Assembly: GCA_031546825.1 (NCBI GenBank)
Contig: JAVBJU010000024.1
Coordinates: 1 to 64,000 of the forward strand
Length of the DNA stretch: 64,000 nucleotides
From: Hohaiivirga sp031546825
GTDB taxonomy: Bacteria > Pseudomonadota > Alphaproteobacteria > Rhizobiales > Beijerinckiaceae
Direction: 5' to 3'
Position 1 is the stretch's first letter, and the number at the start of each line of letters is the position of its first letter. The notes under the pieces were generated by a model that was given only the letters and a program-made list of their open reading frames with translations, was not told the origin of the DNA and searched no databases. A program made the position numbers and the translations under genes. Shown piece by piece: positions 1-8,740 of this stretch.

Positions 1-543
1 ATCTCCGGCGTCGGTTCCTTGAACAAGAAGGGGGACGGCGTCCTCGTTCTCGACGCCCTCAACAACTACACCGGCGATACGATCATTTGGCACGGCGTGT
101 TGCAGGGCGTAGCGGATGTTCTTGGCTCCGACCACGCGCCCCATACCCGTGAAGAGAAAAGCAAGACTTATCCCGATACGCCGTCGGGCATGACCGGAGT
201 GCAGACCCTGGTGCCGATGATGCTTGATCACGTCAATGCCGGGCGGCTGACGCTGGAGCGGTTCGTTGATCTCACCAGCGCCGGGCCAAAGCGCCTGTTC
301 GGCATCGCCAAGAAAGGCCGTATCGCAGTGGGCTATGACGCCGATTTCACCGTGGTGGATATGAAGAAGCGCGAAACCATTACCAATGCATGGATTGCCT
401 CCAAATGCGGCTGGACGCCCTATGATGGCGTCACCGTCACCGGCTGGCCGGTTGGTACCATCATCCGTGGTAAACAGGTGATGTGGGAAGGTGCTCTGGT
501 TGAGGGCGCACAGGGCGAGGCGGTTCGGTTCGAAGAAGCCTGA
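1..543 (+). CDS. pyrC: Dihydroorotase, C-terminal part (5' end outside window)
   Basis: The frame is open from base 1 and ends at TGA 541-543, giving the last 180 residues of an amidohydrolase. The motif LGSDHAPHTREEK near residue 40 is the class I dihydroorotase metal/active-site Asp region, and the C-terminal GRIAVGYDADFTVVD segment is the return of the composite beta-sandwich domain. The family converts carbamoyl aspartate to dihydroorotate in pyrimidine synthesis. The related cyclic amidohydrolases (allantoinase, hydantoinase) cannot be fully excluded because the HxH motif lies upstream of the window. Confidence 0.8.
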   Translation: MSGVGSLNKKGDGVLVLDALNNYTGDTIIWHGVLQGVADVLGSDHAPHTREEKSKTYPDTPSGMTGVQTLVPMMLDHVNAGRLTLERFVDLTSAGPKRLFGIAKKGRIAVGYDADFTVVDMKKRETITNAWIASKCGWTPYDGVTVTGWPVGTIIRGKQVMWEGALVEGAQGEAVRFEEA

Positions 544-560
544 ACAGACCCGGAAGAGAA

Positions 561-588
561 CGGCAGGGCGGTGCCACGGCACCCTGCC
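561..588. terminator. GC-rich hairpin after dihydroorotase
   Basis: CGGCAGGG-(CG)-GTGCC pairs with GGCAC-CCTGCCG across an AC loop, with a two-base bulge. It begins 18 bases after the stop codon. There is no T run after it, so it may be only a Rho-assisted or mRNA-end structure. Confidence 0.35.
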
Positions 589-862
589 GCCATCACCAGA
601 TAACCCCGATATCCAACAAGACCGAAGCGCCGGGCGCGTCCGGCTGAACTGTTGTTTTTATGCAACGGTGTGCCATAAAGGCTGCTCCCGGAAGTGGGCT
701 CAGGGCGCGGATGCCTGCCCAACCGCCAGGGTTGACCACAGGCTAACAGCGCGTGCGCTAACAGGGTTTTAGCTTGGCCGGAACTGCCGAAAATCCCCCA
801 TCGACTGGGGTGGAAACCAAGCGCGCACTGATTAACAACTCTGATTTTGAATCATCTGTTTA

Positions 863-891
863 TTGACATGTGTAGATATTGTCGGTTATTT
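863..891 (+). promoter_or_regulatory. Possible sigma-70 promoter of the autotransporter
   Basis: TTGACA at 863-868 is followed, after 17 bases, by TTATTT at 886-891 in the AT-rich part of the leader. The -10 match is weak, and the distance to the start codon (about 330 bases) is large. Confidence 0.3.
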
Positions 892-1223
892 GGCGATCTA
901 GTGTTGTATGGTTGCATTCGTGCTTGCGATGTAATGCCAAACATTGGCGCAGCGTGCCAAAACAAAGCAAAAATTGCTTATTTCGGGGTTTTTAAAATAA
1001 TAAACTACCGGATAGCTTCGGACGGATGGGCTTGAAGCTGCTCTCCGCCAAAACGCGCGCCAAGGACTAATTATGCGCAACGGTGCCTGCGGGTGTCGGT
1101 GCGACCGTCGCGAGATGACGGGAAGGATGCGGCTCATATGCCCATGCCTTCTTCGTTGTCGATTGGCTCAATCCGTTGAGCTGATGAATTGATACTGTGT
1201 CAAAAAAAATATGGGGCGATCAC

Positions 1224-4200
1224 ATGAAAAGTGAAACCACGGGAACGAAATTGAATTCTGTTAGTCAAGCATTGCTGTCCGGCGCGTCGCTATTGTCGCT
1301 GGCTGTGGCCGGGCTTGTCTTTTCCGCGGGTGTCACTTCCCCGGCCTTCGCCCAGGATAAGGGGCAACGGCTGCTGCCTCAAACCAGAGCCGCTGGCGAC
1401 AATACAGTGACGATCAACGCCGGTCAGGCGCTGAACGCGGCCAACGCCGCTTTTGGTGACGGGAATAACGGCTATGACGTCAACGCCACTGCGGCGACCG
1501 GAAGTGCCACGCTCATCCACAACGGCACCGGTACCATTTCGGCGGTCGGCGGCGATGCCATTTCCGTGATGCCCTCGCCTGGAGCGGCTTGGGGAGCGGC
1601 GACGGGTTCCGCCAAGGTCACTCTCGGCTCCGACGTTATTTTGAACGTGAACAACAGCAACCCGCTGTCATACGACAATCCAAACTGGCTGCACGCGGGC
1701 TTGAATGTCAAAGCGGCCGAAAGTTCCGGCACCATTGACATCACCAGCGCCGCGACGATTACTGCGTATGGCACCAGAGGGCTGGGTATTCACGCGATCG
1801 GCGGATCCGGGGCGATGACCATCGCCAATACTGGAAAGATTACCACCAATGGTTATTATGCCGATGCTATCTATGCGCAAAGCATGCACGGCGCAAACGT
1901 CGCGATCACCAACAGTGCCGCACTCAGGATCAATGGCCACGTAGCGCGGGGCATTGCGGCGGAATCTACGACTGGTCAGATCAACATCACCAATACGGGA
2001 AGAATCGAGACCAGCGCAGGGCCTGGTAGCTACGATGGTTATGGCATATACGGCTACTCCACCGGGGCCGGGGCAAATATCACCATCAACAACAGCGGGT
2101 ACATCCAGGCCGGGGTGGCGCATGGCCACGGCATTTTTGCCAACGCAATGGGCAATGCCACAATTAACAATACCGGGGATATCCTCGCCTGGGGTGGCGA
2201 ATGGGCGGGCACCATGCATGCGCTTTCCGTTGGCGGCAACGCCACGATAACGCATTCAGGTGGCACGCTTACGACTAATGGGTACAACGCTTTCCCGGTC
2301 CTTTCTTCGGCCTCAATGGGCCTTGGTAATGCCCTCGTCATTGTCGAAAGCGGCACCATCATCAACAACACCACTGGCGGCGTTTCCGGTCACGGGATTG
2401 AGGCAATCGCTGCTGGCGGCGGCAACGCCACCATTCTCCTGAATGGTGGCACAGTAACAAACGCGGTCAATTACGGCCTGGTGGCCTGGGATGGCAATAA
2501 CGGTGCCGGCGGCACCATAACCATCAAGACCGGGGAGGGGACCTCCGTCACCTCCGGGGGCAACGGTATCATCGGCTGGGGCAGCACGTCGCGTGCTGGT
2601 TCAGAGGTGTCCATCGAGTCCCGCTCAACAGTCATCGCAAAAGGCGTTGGTATCGGTGGCGCGACTGCGGGCCTCGGTCTGGTGACCGTCAAGCAGTTGG
2701 GCGCTTCTATCACCGCGGGTGTGGTGGGCCTCAATGCCCAGGGTGGCAAGGACGTGGTGGTCGTCAACAGCGGTGTCATCAAAACCGAAGGGGTCGACGC
2801 ATCCCATACCATTTATGCCTATTCGACCGGCACAGGCGACGTCAGCGTCACCAACAGCAATGAGCTTCTGCCGCAAAACGTGGGGTCGCATGGTATTTAT
2901 GCCACCTCCACCTCCACCGGCACAGTGACGGTGGCCAATAGCGGTAAAATCACCATCGCCGCTGGCGACCAGACTTCCGGTATCAAGGCTGTCACCGAAA
3001 ACGGTGCAGTCTCCGTCTCGCACACTGCAAACACGATTTCCATCGCTGCTGACAACGCGGGCCCGGCCGCACTGGCCCAGGCCACAGGTACGGGTGCCGC
3101 GAGCGTCACCACGGGCGGCACGATTTCTGTCACGGGTACCAACGCGGCCTCGGCGGCGCTGGCCAAGGCCGATGGGGCGGGTGCCGCGAGCGTCACCATG
3201 ACTGGCGGCACGATTTCTGTCACGGGTGCCACCGCTGCTTCGGCGGCAATGGCCCAGGCCGCTGGTGGCGGGAACGCCAGCGTCACCGTCAGTGGCGGTG
3301 CGATTTCCATCACGGGTTCCGCTGTTGGCTCTGCCGCGAAGGCTCAATCCGCAGGGGCGGGGAGCGCGAGCGTCACCGTTGGTGGCGGCACGCTGACCGT
3401 CGATGGTGCCAATGCTGCTTCGACCACGCTGGCTCTGGCCTCGGGCACGGGGAGCGCCAACATCACCATGACCGCTGGCACTGTCTCCAACAAGTCCGTG
3501 GCTGGCACGACCAATCACGGTCTTGAAGCCCGTGCGGTTGGCGGCGGTGATGCCAATATCACCATGAACAGCGGAACGGTTGATGTCGCTCGCGGCGTCG
3601 GCCTGTACGCCTGGGAAGCCGGAACCGGTCTGGGCAATGCCACGGTCAAGACCAGCGTTGGCAGCACCATCAAGACCACGTCGAGCGCGGCCATTCTGGC
3701 CACGGCTGGTTCGTCGACCAAGGGCACCTCTGTTCTGGTTGACTCGCAGTCGATCATCACCTCCGACACCACCGGTATCCAGGCCACCAGCACCAAGGGC
3801 GGTGCGGTGAGTGTCAAGCAGCATGGTGGCACCATCACCACCGGGGTTGCGGGCATTAACGCCGCATCCACCGGCGGCGCAGTGACCATCGCCAACGACG
3901 ACAAGATCACCGTCTCGGGTGCCAATGCCATTCACGTCATCCATGGTGAAGGCAACTCGGTGGCGATCACCACCAAGGGCGCCCTCACGCTGACCAGCGC
4001 ACCGACCACTGCGGGCGTTGCGGCGGTTGTTTACGCCCACGCCCTGACGGGTGATGCCACGGTTACGGCAAGCAATACGATCACCACCAATGCCTCCCAT
4101 GGCATTGAGGCGCAGGCGATGGCCGCCGGTGCCAAGGCTTCGGTTGATTTCAATAACGGCGAGATCAAGCTGGCCAATACGGCTGACGTCGGTCACGGCA

Positions 4201-6479
4201 TCGTTGTCGGTAACCAGGCGACGACCTCCACCGTCAAGGGTGAGATCTCGGTTGGCGCCACGGCGAAGGTTGATGTGCTGCGTGGCCTCGGCTTGCAGGC
4301 GGGCGCTGGTGCCGGAAACGCGGTGAAGATCGCAGACGGCGCTCTGGTCAACGGCGGTGCGGCGGCTCTGCAGTATACCAACGCGAACACCACCCAAACC
4401 AACACCCTGGACAACAGCGGCATCATGGAAGCGCGCCAGGATGTGGTGGTGACGGCACTCACCACGACGGCCGCGTCCAAGACCACCATGACCAACACGG
4501 CAACCGGCGTTATGACCGGCGTCATCCTGATGGGTGGCGGCATCAATGCGCTTGAAAACGCGGGCCTGTGGGATCTGCGCAGCTTCGCCGATACCGACAT
4601 GAACGCAACGCGTGAGACCTGGAAGCTCGCGGTTTCGGATTTTGGTGCGGGCACGGCCAATAGCATCAATAACACCGGAACCCTGCGCCTGCGCGGTATG
4701 GAAGGCACACCGACCTCCTACAGCGCGGCGGGTGCTTACATGCCGCTGGGTTACACCTACAATACGCCGACGCAGGATGGCCCGGTCCAGGGGCATATCT
4801 ACGGTGTGAATACGTTCACCCAGGCTGGCATCATTGATATGACCAATATGCGCCCGGAAACGACACTCCGCGCCGGTGGCATGGTTAGCGATCACCGTGC
4901 TGGTGACGTTCTGGTGATCTCAGGCGGTCACACTGCCGGTACCGATGGCGGCGGCGTGTTCGTCTCCAGCAAAGGCACGATCTTCATGGATACCGTGCTG
5001 AACGCAGGCGGCGCGGCTTCGCAGTCCGACGTTGTGGTGGTTGATTCCACCCGCCTTCTTGACAACAACCCCACCAACGCAACGCGGCTTGTTCTCACCA
5101 CCACCGGGTCGGGTTCCTACACCGATGGCAACGGCATTCTGCTGGTTGAAGTTCTGAACAAGCCCCAGTCCGCCGCTGGCGTCTTCGTGCTTGGCTCGCG
5201 TGCGGCTGCCGGTGCGTATGAATACCTGCTGTTCCACGGTGGCGTCGGGGCCGATTCCGCCGACGGCAACTGGTATCTGCGCAATACCTTCGATCCCCCG
5301 GTTGTGCCGCCGGTTGTTGAGCCTCCGGTCGAGCCCGGCCCGGGCAACCCGCCTCCGGTGACCCCTGTCACCCCGCCCCCGGTGAACCCGGAGCCGGTTC
5401 CGATCATCCGCGTGGAGGTTCCGGTCTCCATGGTGATCCCGCCGCTGGCGCTTGAATATGGCTATTCCATGCTCGGCTCGCTTCAGGACCGGGTTGGTGA
5501 GAGCTATCACACCAGCGATCCGGTGATGGAAGACCGTGAAGTATGGTGCAAAGACCCGAGCAAGAACTTCAAGTGCGTTGTGCGGGTTCCGCTGGCTGCC
5601 AAGGCTGGTGAAGACAAGACCAAGTGGGCGTCGTCCGGTTGGGCACGTCTGATGGGTGATCGTGGCGAGCACGAGCCCGATAACTTCATGCGTCGCGGCC
5701 CGAACTATGACTACACCTTCGCTGGCATCCAGGCCGGACTTGATGTCTATGCCCGTGAACAGGGTGACGGCACGCTGGACAAGGTCGGTGTCTATATCGG
5801 TTATGGTCAGATCACTTCCGATGTGAATGGCCAGCTCGGCACCAAGGCCGGAACGGTCGATATGGATGCCTACACCGCAGCCGGTTACTGGACGCATCGC
5901 AGCCCGACGGGCTGGTACACCGATGCGGTCATCCAGGGCACCTGGTATGAGGCCGATGCCCGGTCGGTTTACGGCCAGGGAATGAAGCCGAACGGCTTTG
6001 GCCTGCTCGGTTCGTTGGAAGCCGGTTACACCTTCAAGCTCGGCAATGGCTTCGCGCTTGAGCCGCAGGCGCAGGCGGTCTACCAGACCGTGTCCTTCGA
6101 CAACTCCCACGACCAGTTCGGTTTCGTGCGGTTTGACGATGCCGACTCGGTGCGTGCCCGCGTGGGTCTGCGCCTTGCCAAGACATGGAACCGCGCCGAT
6201 GAAGGCCAGGCACCGCGCCTGATCACCGGCTGGGTCCGTGCCAATGCCTGGCATGAGTTCCTCGGCAAAACCACCACCTCGTGGGGTTCGCTCGATGGCC
6301 AGAACCTGACGCCGTTCAACTCCTACCTTGGCGGCACATGGGGTGAACTGGGTGCAGGCGTGACAGCGCAGATGACCGACAAGGTCAACCTGTTTGCCTC
6401 GGGCGCCTACAACCGCTCGCTGGACAACAAGGGTCGCCAGGGCTGGGACGGACGTCTCGGCATGAGCGTCAAGTGGTAA
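1224..6479 (+). CDS. Classical (type Va) autotransporter, 1751 residues
   Basis: A Sec signal peptide (hydrophobic run LLSLAVAGLVFSAGV, predicted cleavage after SPAFA) is followed by a Gly/Thr/Ser/Ala/Asn-rich passenger of some 1320 residues with recurrent TITNTG/ISVTG-like strands, as expected of a beta-helix. A Pro-rich linker encoded near 5296-5410 leads into a C-terminal autotransporter beta-barrel (about 345 residues) ending in an aromatic residue (SVKW). The family secretes its own passenger through the outer membrane; adhesin roles are common. ATG 1224 is chosen because GGGG lies upstream; GTG 1197 is an alternative start. Odd: two Cys residues (VWCKDPSKNFKC, about 5540-5577) just before the barrel. 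The substrate or host ligand cannot be told. Confidence 0.9.
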   Translation: MKSETTGTKLNSVSQALLSGASLLSLAVAGLVFSAGVTSPAFAQDKGQRLLPQTRAAGDNTVTINAGQALNAANAAFGDGNNGYDVNATAATGSATLIHNGTGTISAVGGDAISVMPSPGAAWGAATGSAKVTLGSDVILNVNNSNPLSYDNPNWLHAGLNVKAAESSGTIDITSAATITAYGTRGLGIHAIGGSGAMTIANTGKITTNGYYADAIYAQSMHGANVAITNSAALRINGHVARGIAAESTTGQINITNTGRIETSAGPGSYDGYGIYGYSTGAGANITINNSGYIQAGVAHGHGIFANAMGNATINNTGDILAWGGEWAGTMHALSVGGNATITHSGGTLTTNGYNAFPVLSSASMGLGNALVIVESGTIINNTTGGVSGHGIEAIAAGGGNATILLNGGTVTNAVNYGLVAWDGNNGAGGTITIKTGEGTSVTSGGNGIIGWGSTSRAGSEVSIESRSTVIAKGVGIGGATAGLGLVTVKQLGASITAGVVGLNAQGGKDVVVVNSGVIKTEGVDASHTIYAYSTGTGDVSVTNSNELLPQNVGSHGIYATSTSTGTVTVANSGKITIAAGDQTSGIKAVTENGAVSVSHTANTISIAADNAGPAALAQATGTGAASVTTGGTISVTGTNAASAALAKADGAGAASVTMTGGTISVTGATAASAAMAQAAGGGNASVTVSGGAISITGSAVGSAAKAQSAGAGSASVTVGGGTLTVDGANAASTTLALASGTGSANITMTAGTVSNKSVAGTTNHGLEARAVGGGDANITMNSGTVDVARGVGLYAWEAGTGLGNATVKTSVGSTIKTTSSAAILATAGSSTKGTSVLVDSQSIITSDTTGIQATSTKGGAVSVKQHGGTITTGVAGINAASTGGAVTIANDDKITVSGANAIHVIHGEGNSVAITTKGALTLTSAPTTAGVAAVVYAHALTGDATVTASNTITTNASHGIEAQAMAAGAKASVDFNNGEIKLANTADVGHGIVVGNQATTSTVKGEISVGATAKVDVLRGLGLQAGAGAGNAVKIADGALVNGGAAALQYTNANTTQTNTLDNSGIMEARQDVVVTALTTTAASKTTMTNTATGVMTGVILMGGGINALENAGLWDLRSFADTDMNATRETWKLAVSDFGAGTANSINNTGTLRLRGMEGTPTSYSAAGAYMPLGYTYNTPTQDGPVQGHIYGVNTFTQAGIIDMTNMRPETTLRAGGMVSDHRAGDVLVISGGHTAGTDGGGVFVSSKGTIFMDTVLNAGGAASQSDVVVVDSTRLLDNNPTNATRLVLTTTGSGSYTDGNGILLVEVLNKPQSAAGVFVLGSRAAAGAYEYLLFHGGVGADSADGNWYLRNTFDPPVVPPVVEPPVEPGPGNPPPVTPVTPPPVNPEPVPIIRVEVPVSMVIPPLALEYGYSMLGSLQDRVGESYHTSDPVMEDREVWCKDPSKNFKCVVRVPLAAKAGEDKTKWASSGWARLMGDRGEHEPDNFMRRGPNYDYTFAGIQAGLDVYAREQGDGTLDKVGVYIGYGQITSDVNGQLGTKAGTVDMDAYTAAGYWTHRSPTGWYTDAVIQGTWYEADARSVYGQGMKPNGFGLLGSLEAGYTFKLGNGFALEPQAQAVYQTVSFDNSHDQFGFVRFDDADSVRARVGLRLAKTWNRADEGQAPRLITGWVRANAWHEFLGKTTTSWGSLDGQNLTPFNSYLGGTWGELGAGVTAQMTDKVNLFASGAYNRSLDNKGRQGWDGRLGMSVKW
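3114..3473 (+). repeat. Four 90-bp tandem repeats in the autotransporter passenger
   Basis: Four consecutive 30-residue units begin with GGTISVTG, GGTISVTG, GGAISITG and GGTLTVDG and end in ASVTMT, ASVTVS, ASVTVG and ANITMT. A more degenerate fifth unit precedes them (about 3027-3113). Each unit contains an Ala-rich middle (for example AASAALAKADGAG). The repeats are diverged in sequence but exact in length, which suggests old tandem duplication kept in register by the beta-helix fold. Confidence 0.85.
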
Positions 6480-6510
6480 GCACAGGCGCTGCCTGAAACA
6501 AAGACATAGC

Positions 6511-6532
6511 AGGGCGCTCCCCGGAGCGCCCT
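6511..6532. terminator. Perfect 10-bp hairpin after the autotransporter
   Basis: AGGGCGCTCC and GGAGCGCCCT are exact inverted repeats around a CC loop, 32 bases after the stop codon. It is followed closely by the T-tailed hairpin at 6541-6574, so the two form a double terminator. Confidence 0.65.
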
Positions 6533-6540
6533 GAGGTTAC

Positions 6541-6574
6541 AAAAAGCCCGCCGGTTTCTTCGGCGGGTTTTTTT
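6541..6574 (+). terminator. Intrinsic terminator of the autotransporter
   Basis: CCCGCCG (6547-6553) pairs with CGGCGGG (6561-6567), flanked by AAAAA on the left and seven T on the right. This is a textbook Rho-independent terminator, possibly active in both directions. Confidence 0.9.
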
Positions 6575-6646
6575 GTGCGTGATTTTGGGGGGAGGGAAGG
6601 GGTGAGCTTTATGCCGAGCTATGGCGTGTAGTACCAGTGTTGCGAT

Positions 6647-6713
6647 TATCATGACACAGCTCTCAATCCGAGCCAGATGCCGGTGAAGGCGCCGCCCACA
6701 ACATCGCCGTAAT
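6647..6713 (-). mobile_element. Relic of an IS110-family end
   Basis: About 67 bases closely match the untranslated leader of the IS110 element at 10603-10669: both contain GATGCCGGTGAAGGCGCC, then CCACAACATC and a CCGTAAT end. No transposase code follows, so this is a solo end left after deletion. It is downstream of the autotransporter terminator and marks the start of the mobile-element hot spot. Confidence 0.75.
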
Positions 6714-6742
6714 AACAGGTTCTGACGGCTAACAGGGTTCAG

Positions 6743-6958
6743 CTATTGCGGAGCGTTTATTGCAGCCGGGCGGGGACGGTGTCTTTCCACTATGGTGTAT
6801 GTGCCTTTGCTCCGCATTGTGTAGGTGCTACCGTTGGCACCAAGACCGGAATAGCGTTGAGCATTCCTGACAGTTTGCGAGCCGTCGAACATGCCGCATC
6901 CTGACAATCCAATGGACATCAGCGCGATTGCGAGTGGCAGGAAAATTTTCTTTGACAT
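6743..6958 (-). CDS. Small lipoprotein, 71 residues
   Basis: The N-terminus (MSKKIFLPLAIALMSIG) is a short signal peptide ending in a lipobox LSGC, so the Cys at residue 21 should be lipidated and the product anchored in the envelope. The remainder (GMFDGSQTVRNAQRYSG...) has no domain I recognise. An AGAGAGG ribosome site lies 4-5 bases before the ATG on the minus strand. It stands alone between the autotransporter terminators and the AT-rich immunity-like gene. Confidence 0.7.
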   Translation of the reverse strand: MSKKIFLPLAIALMSIGLSGCGMFDGSQTVRNAQRYSGLGANGSTYTMRSKGTYTIVERHRPRPAAINAPQ

Positions 6959-7043
6959 GGAAGTAACCTCTCTCGGTAAGCAAGGTGAATTCTCTGCCTC
7001 ACATCTGAGGCAATCCGCGAGCGCGGCGTTGGCAATGACGTAG

Positions 7044-7065
7044 AATTACGGTGACAGAATTACGG
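7044..7065 (+). repeat. Solo copy of the RAYT end sequence
   Basis: AATTACGGTGACAG is the first 14 bases of the inverted repeat that bounds the REP-type transposase elements further on; it is immediately followed by a second AATTACGG. No transposase gene is attached. It lies about 70 bases before the immunity-like gene. Confidence 0.6.
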
Positions 7066-7137
7066 AATTGACCGGACCAGCGGTCAATTAATTTTGGTAA
7101 AGGTAGAATACTAAAGTAGTAAACTAGGGGGTGGCAG

Positions 7138-8004
7138 ATGAGCGAGAAAAGGGTCATGAAATTACAAAATAGACTCTTGCACATAGATGGGCATCTTAGT
7201 ACTATGTTTGACATAGCTATTATGAGTAAAAAGATTTTTGATAGGAGTGATAATTCATTGTCATTGCTTTTAAGATTTAATTCTTTCTTTTTAGCGAAAG
7301 CAATGGTTGTTTGGTTTAAGGAAAAAGATATTTTTCTTATGAAAAAATATTCTTATTGTGGATCAATAATAGTTAAAATTTTTCATCTATTGAAAACAAT
7401 GGAAAATAAGCCAAACTTGACTTACTCCCCAGGTCCTCTTTTTTCTGAGCTTCTCCTGCCTCTTATATCTGATAATGAAGATGTTATAAACTGGCTTACC
7501 TACGATGATGCGCTCTTTGATCTTGTGGCGGCAGAAAATCCCAAGAAAGATCATTTTTGGGTCTACCAAACCCGCTTGGCATTGCGTGGGGAATGGGAGC
7601 GTTTGAGAGAACGTTGTCACAAGGTTATGGCTAATCCGCCTAAAAGCGCTTGGCATGCGAAGTATGTTTCCGATAGTCGCTTCTATCTAGCCCTGGCTGA
7701 TGGTGCTATCGGAAGAATGGAACATTTTTTAGAAGAAATTACGTCCTCAAATATTATACGAATTCGGCAAAATGTTGAAAGCGGCTTTACTCAAGACCTA
7801 ATATCTACTGATGCTGTTATCTATGCTAAAATTGCATGGCGGCACGGGTATCAGGTTCGGGTTGATAGTCCTTATGTTCCAGCCGAATGGTTGCCAGTTT
7901 CTCCTCTCTCTTTGTACGAGTGTTCGCTTCCATTTGTAGAAGGTCTCAATGTTGATACAGTTGAGGAGTTCTCGCAAGCTTGGTTGTCCCGTCTGGTTTT
8001 GTGA
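7138..8004 (+). CDS. Imm49-like immunity protein
   Basis: The 288-residue product resembles the Imm49 family of polymorphic-toxin immunity proteins, chiefly in the C-terminal part STDAVIYAKIAWRHGY..., PYVPAEWLPVSPLSLYE, and in the middle segment NEDVINWLTYDD. Such proteins neutralise a cognate secreted toxin in the cytoplasm. AGGGGG stands 6-7 bases before the ATG. The gene is strikingly AT-rich against its G+C-rich neighbours, a sign of recent transfer, and is flanked by mobile-element sequence on both sides. No cognate toxin gene remains, so it is an orphan. The family assignment is from memory of conserved motifs. Confidence 0.6.
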   Translation: MSEKRVMKLQNRLLHIDGHLSTMFDIAIMSKKIFDRSDNSLSLLLRFNSFFLAKAMVVWFKEKDIFLMKKYSYCGSIIVKIFHLLKTMENKPNLTYSPGPLFSELLLPLISDNEDVINWLTYDDALFDLVAAENPKKDHFWVYQTRLALRGEWERLRERCHKVMANPPKSAWHAKYVSDSRFYLALADGAIGRMEHFLEEITSSNIIRIRQNVESGFTQDLISTDAVIYAKIAWRHGYQVRVDSPYVPAEWLPVSPLSLYECSLPFVEGLNVDTVEEFSQAWLSRLVL

Positions 8005-8067
8005 GACTGTAAATTGAAGTGTGTCCCTGCGTTATTTTCATAGAGCGTCGAGGGGGTTCGATCGCTG

Positions 8068-8093
8068 AGTTACGGTGACAGTTTACTCATCTC
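8068..8093 (+). repeat. Left inverted repeat of RAYT element A
   Basis: Matches the 26-bp left end of element C at 25 of 26 positions (G for A at the second base). Confidence 0.8.
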
Positions 8094-8116
8094 GCATTTT
8101 GTGTCATCATCGCAGA

Positions 8117-8691
8117 ATGGCACGTATCGCTCGTCTTGTGGTCCCCGGACTTCCCCATCATATCACGCAACGCGGCAATCGGCGTGAGCCGGTGTTCTTT
8201 GAGGCGGCGGATTATCGCGCTTATCTTGATCTCCTGAAAACCCATGCGCCGAAATCGGGCACGCGGCTGATTGCGTGGTGCCTGATGCCAAACCATGTGC
8301 ATCTCTTGGCAATCCCGGAAACGGCGGATGGGTTGCGGGCGATGCTGGGCGAAACCCATCGCCGCTACACCGCCCACATCAATGCGCGCAACAAATGGAC
8401 CGGCCATTTATGGCAGGGGCGTTTCGGTTCGGTTGTGATGGATGAGGCGCATCTTGCCCACGCGGTGCGTTATGTCTGCCTCAACCCGGTGCGCGCCGGT
8501 TTGGTGGCGCGGGCGGAGGACTGGCCGTGGTCGAGCGTGGGGGCGCATCTCAGCGGCCATGACGATGGCCTAACCGATCTTGCGGTTGTGCGTGACAGTT
8601 TCCCCGACTTCGCAGGTTTGCTGGCCAGCGGCGAAGATGACAATGCCCGTCAAGCCCTGCGGCGCGCCGAGACCATTGGCAGGCCGCTCGG
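8117..8691 (+). pseudogene. Truncated REP-associated tyrosine transposase (copy A)
   Basis: The N-terminal 191-192 residues are nearly identical to copies B and C: MARIARLVVPGLPHHITQRG at the start, the HUH motif in MPNHVHLLAIPE and the probable catalytic Tyr in HRRYTAHIN. After IGRPLG the frame runs into the end sequence of element B and stops at 8740 with unrelated residues. The C-terminal 38 residues of the intact copies are lost, so activity is doubtful. Confidence 0.8.
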
Positions 8692-8717
8692 AATTACGGT
8701 GACAGTTTACTTATCTC
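8692..8717 (+). repeat. Left inverted repeat of RAYT element B
   Basis: Starts AATTACGGTGACAGTTTACT; one base differs from copy C (T for C near the inner end). Confidence 0.85.
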
Positions 8718-8740
8718 TCATTTTCTGTCATTCTCGCTGA

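Larger units (their letters stand above)
544..1223 (+). other. Long non-coding leader between dihydroorotase and autotransporter
   Basis: About 680 bases hold no convincing gene. The first part is G+C-rich and contains the hairpin at 561-588. From about 840 it becomes AT-rich with a possible promoter at 863-891. If that promoter is real, the autotransporter mRNA has an untranslated leader of over 300 bases. A short sequence GCTAACAGGGTTTTAGCT (757-774) recurs in shorter form at 6728-6744. Confidence 0.4.
8068..8691 (+). mobile_element. RAYT element A (3' truncated)
   Basis: It begins with a copy of the element end (AGTTACGGTGACAG..., one base different from copies B and C) and carries the same transposase gene. 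Its 3' part is missing: at 8691/8692 the sequence switches, within codon 192, to the left end of element B. No remainder of A follows B. Confidence 0.85.

Noticed and set aside
2625..4895. Long open frame on the strand opposite the autotransporter passenger
   Set aside because: It mirrors the regular G+C-rich repeat code of the passenger; no domain, and the plus strand has signal peptide, barrel and terminators.
4920..6254. 444-codon open frame opposite the autotransporter barrel
   Set aside because: Composition artefact of the G+C-rich coding strand; no recognisable protein features.
7044..7093. Short open stretch (RITELTGPAVN) ending before the Imm49-like gene, as a toxin tail
   Set aside because: Only about 15 codons open, mostly inside the RAYT end motif, with a stop just upstream; chance is enough.
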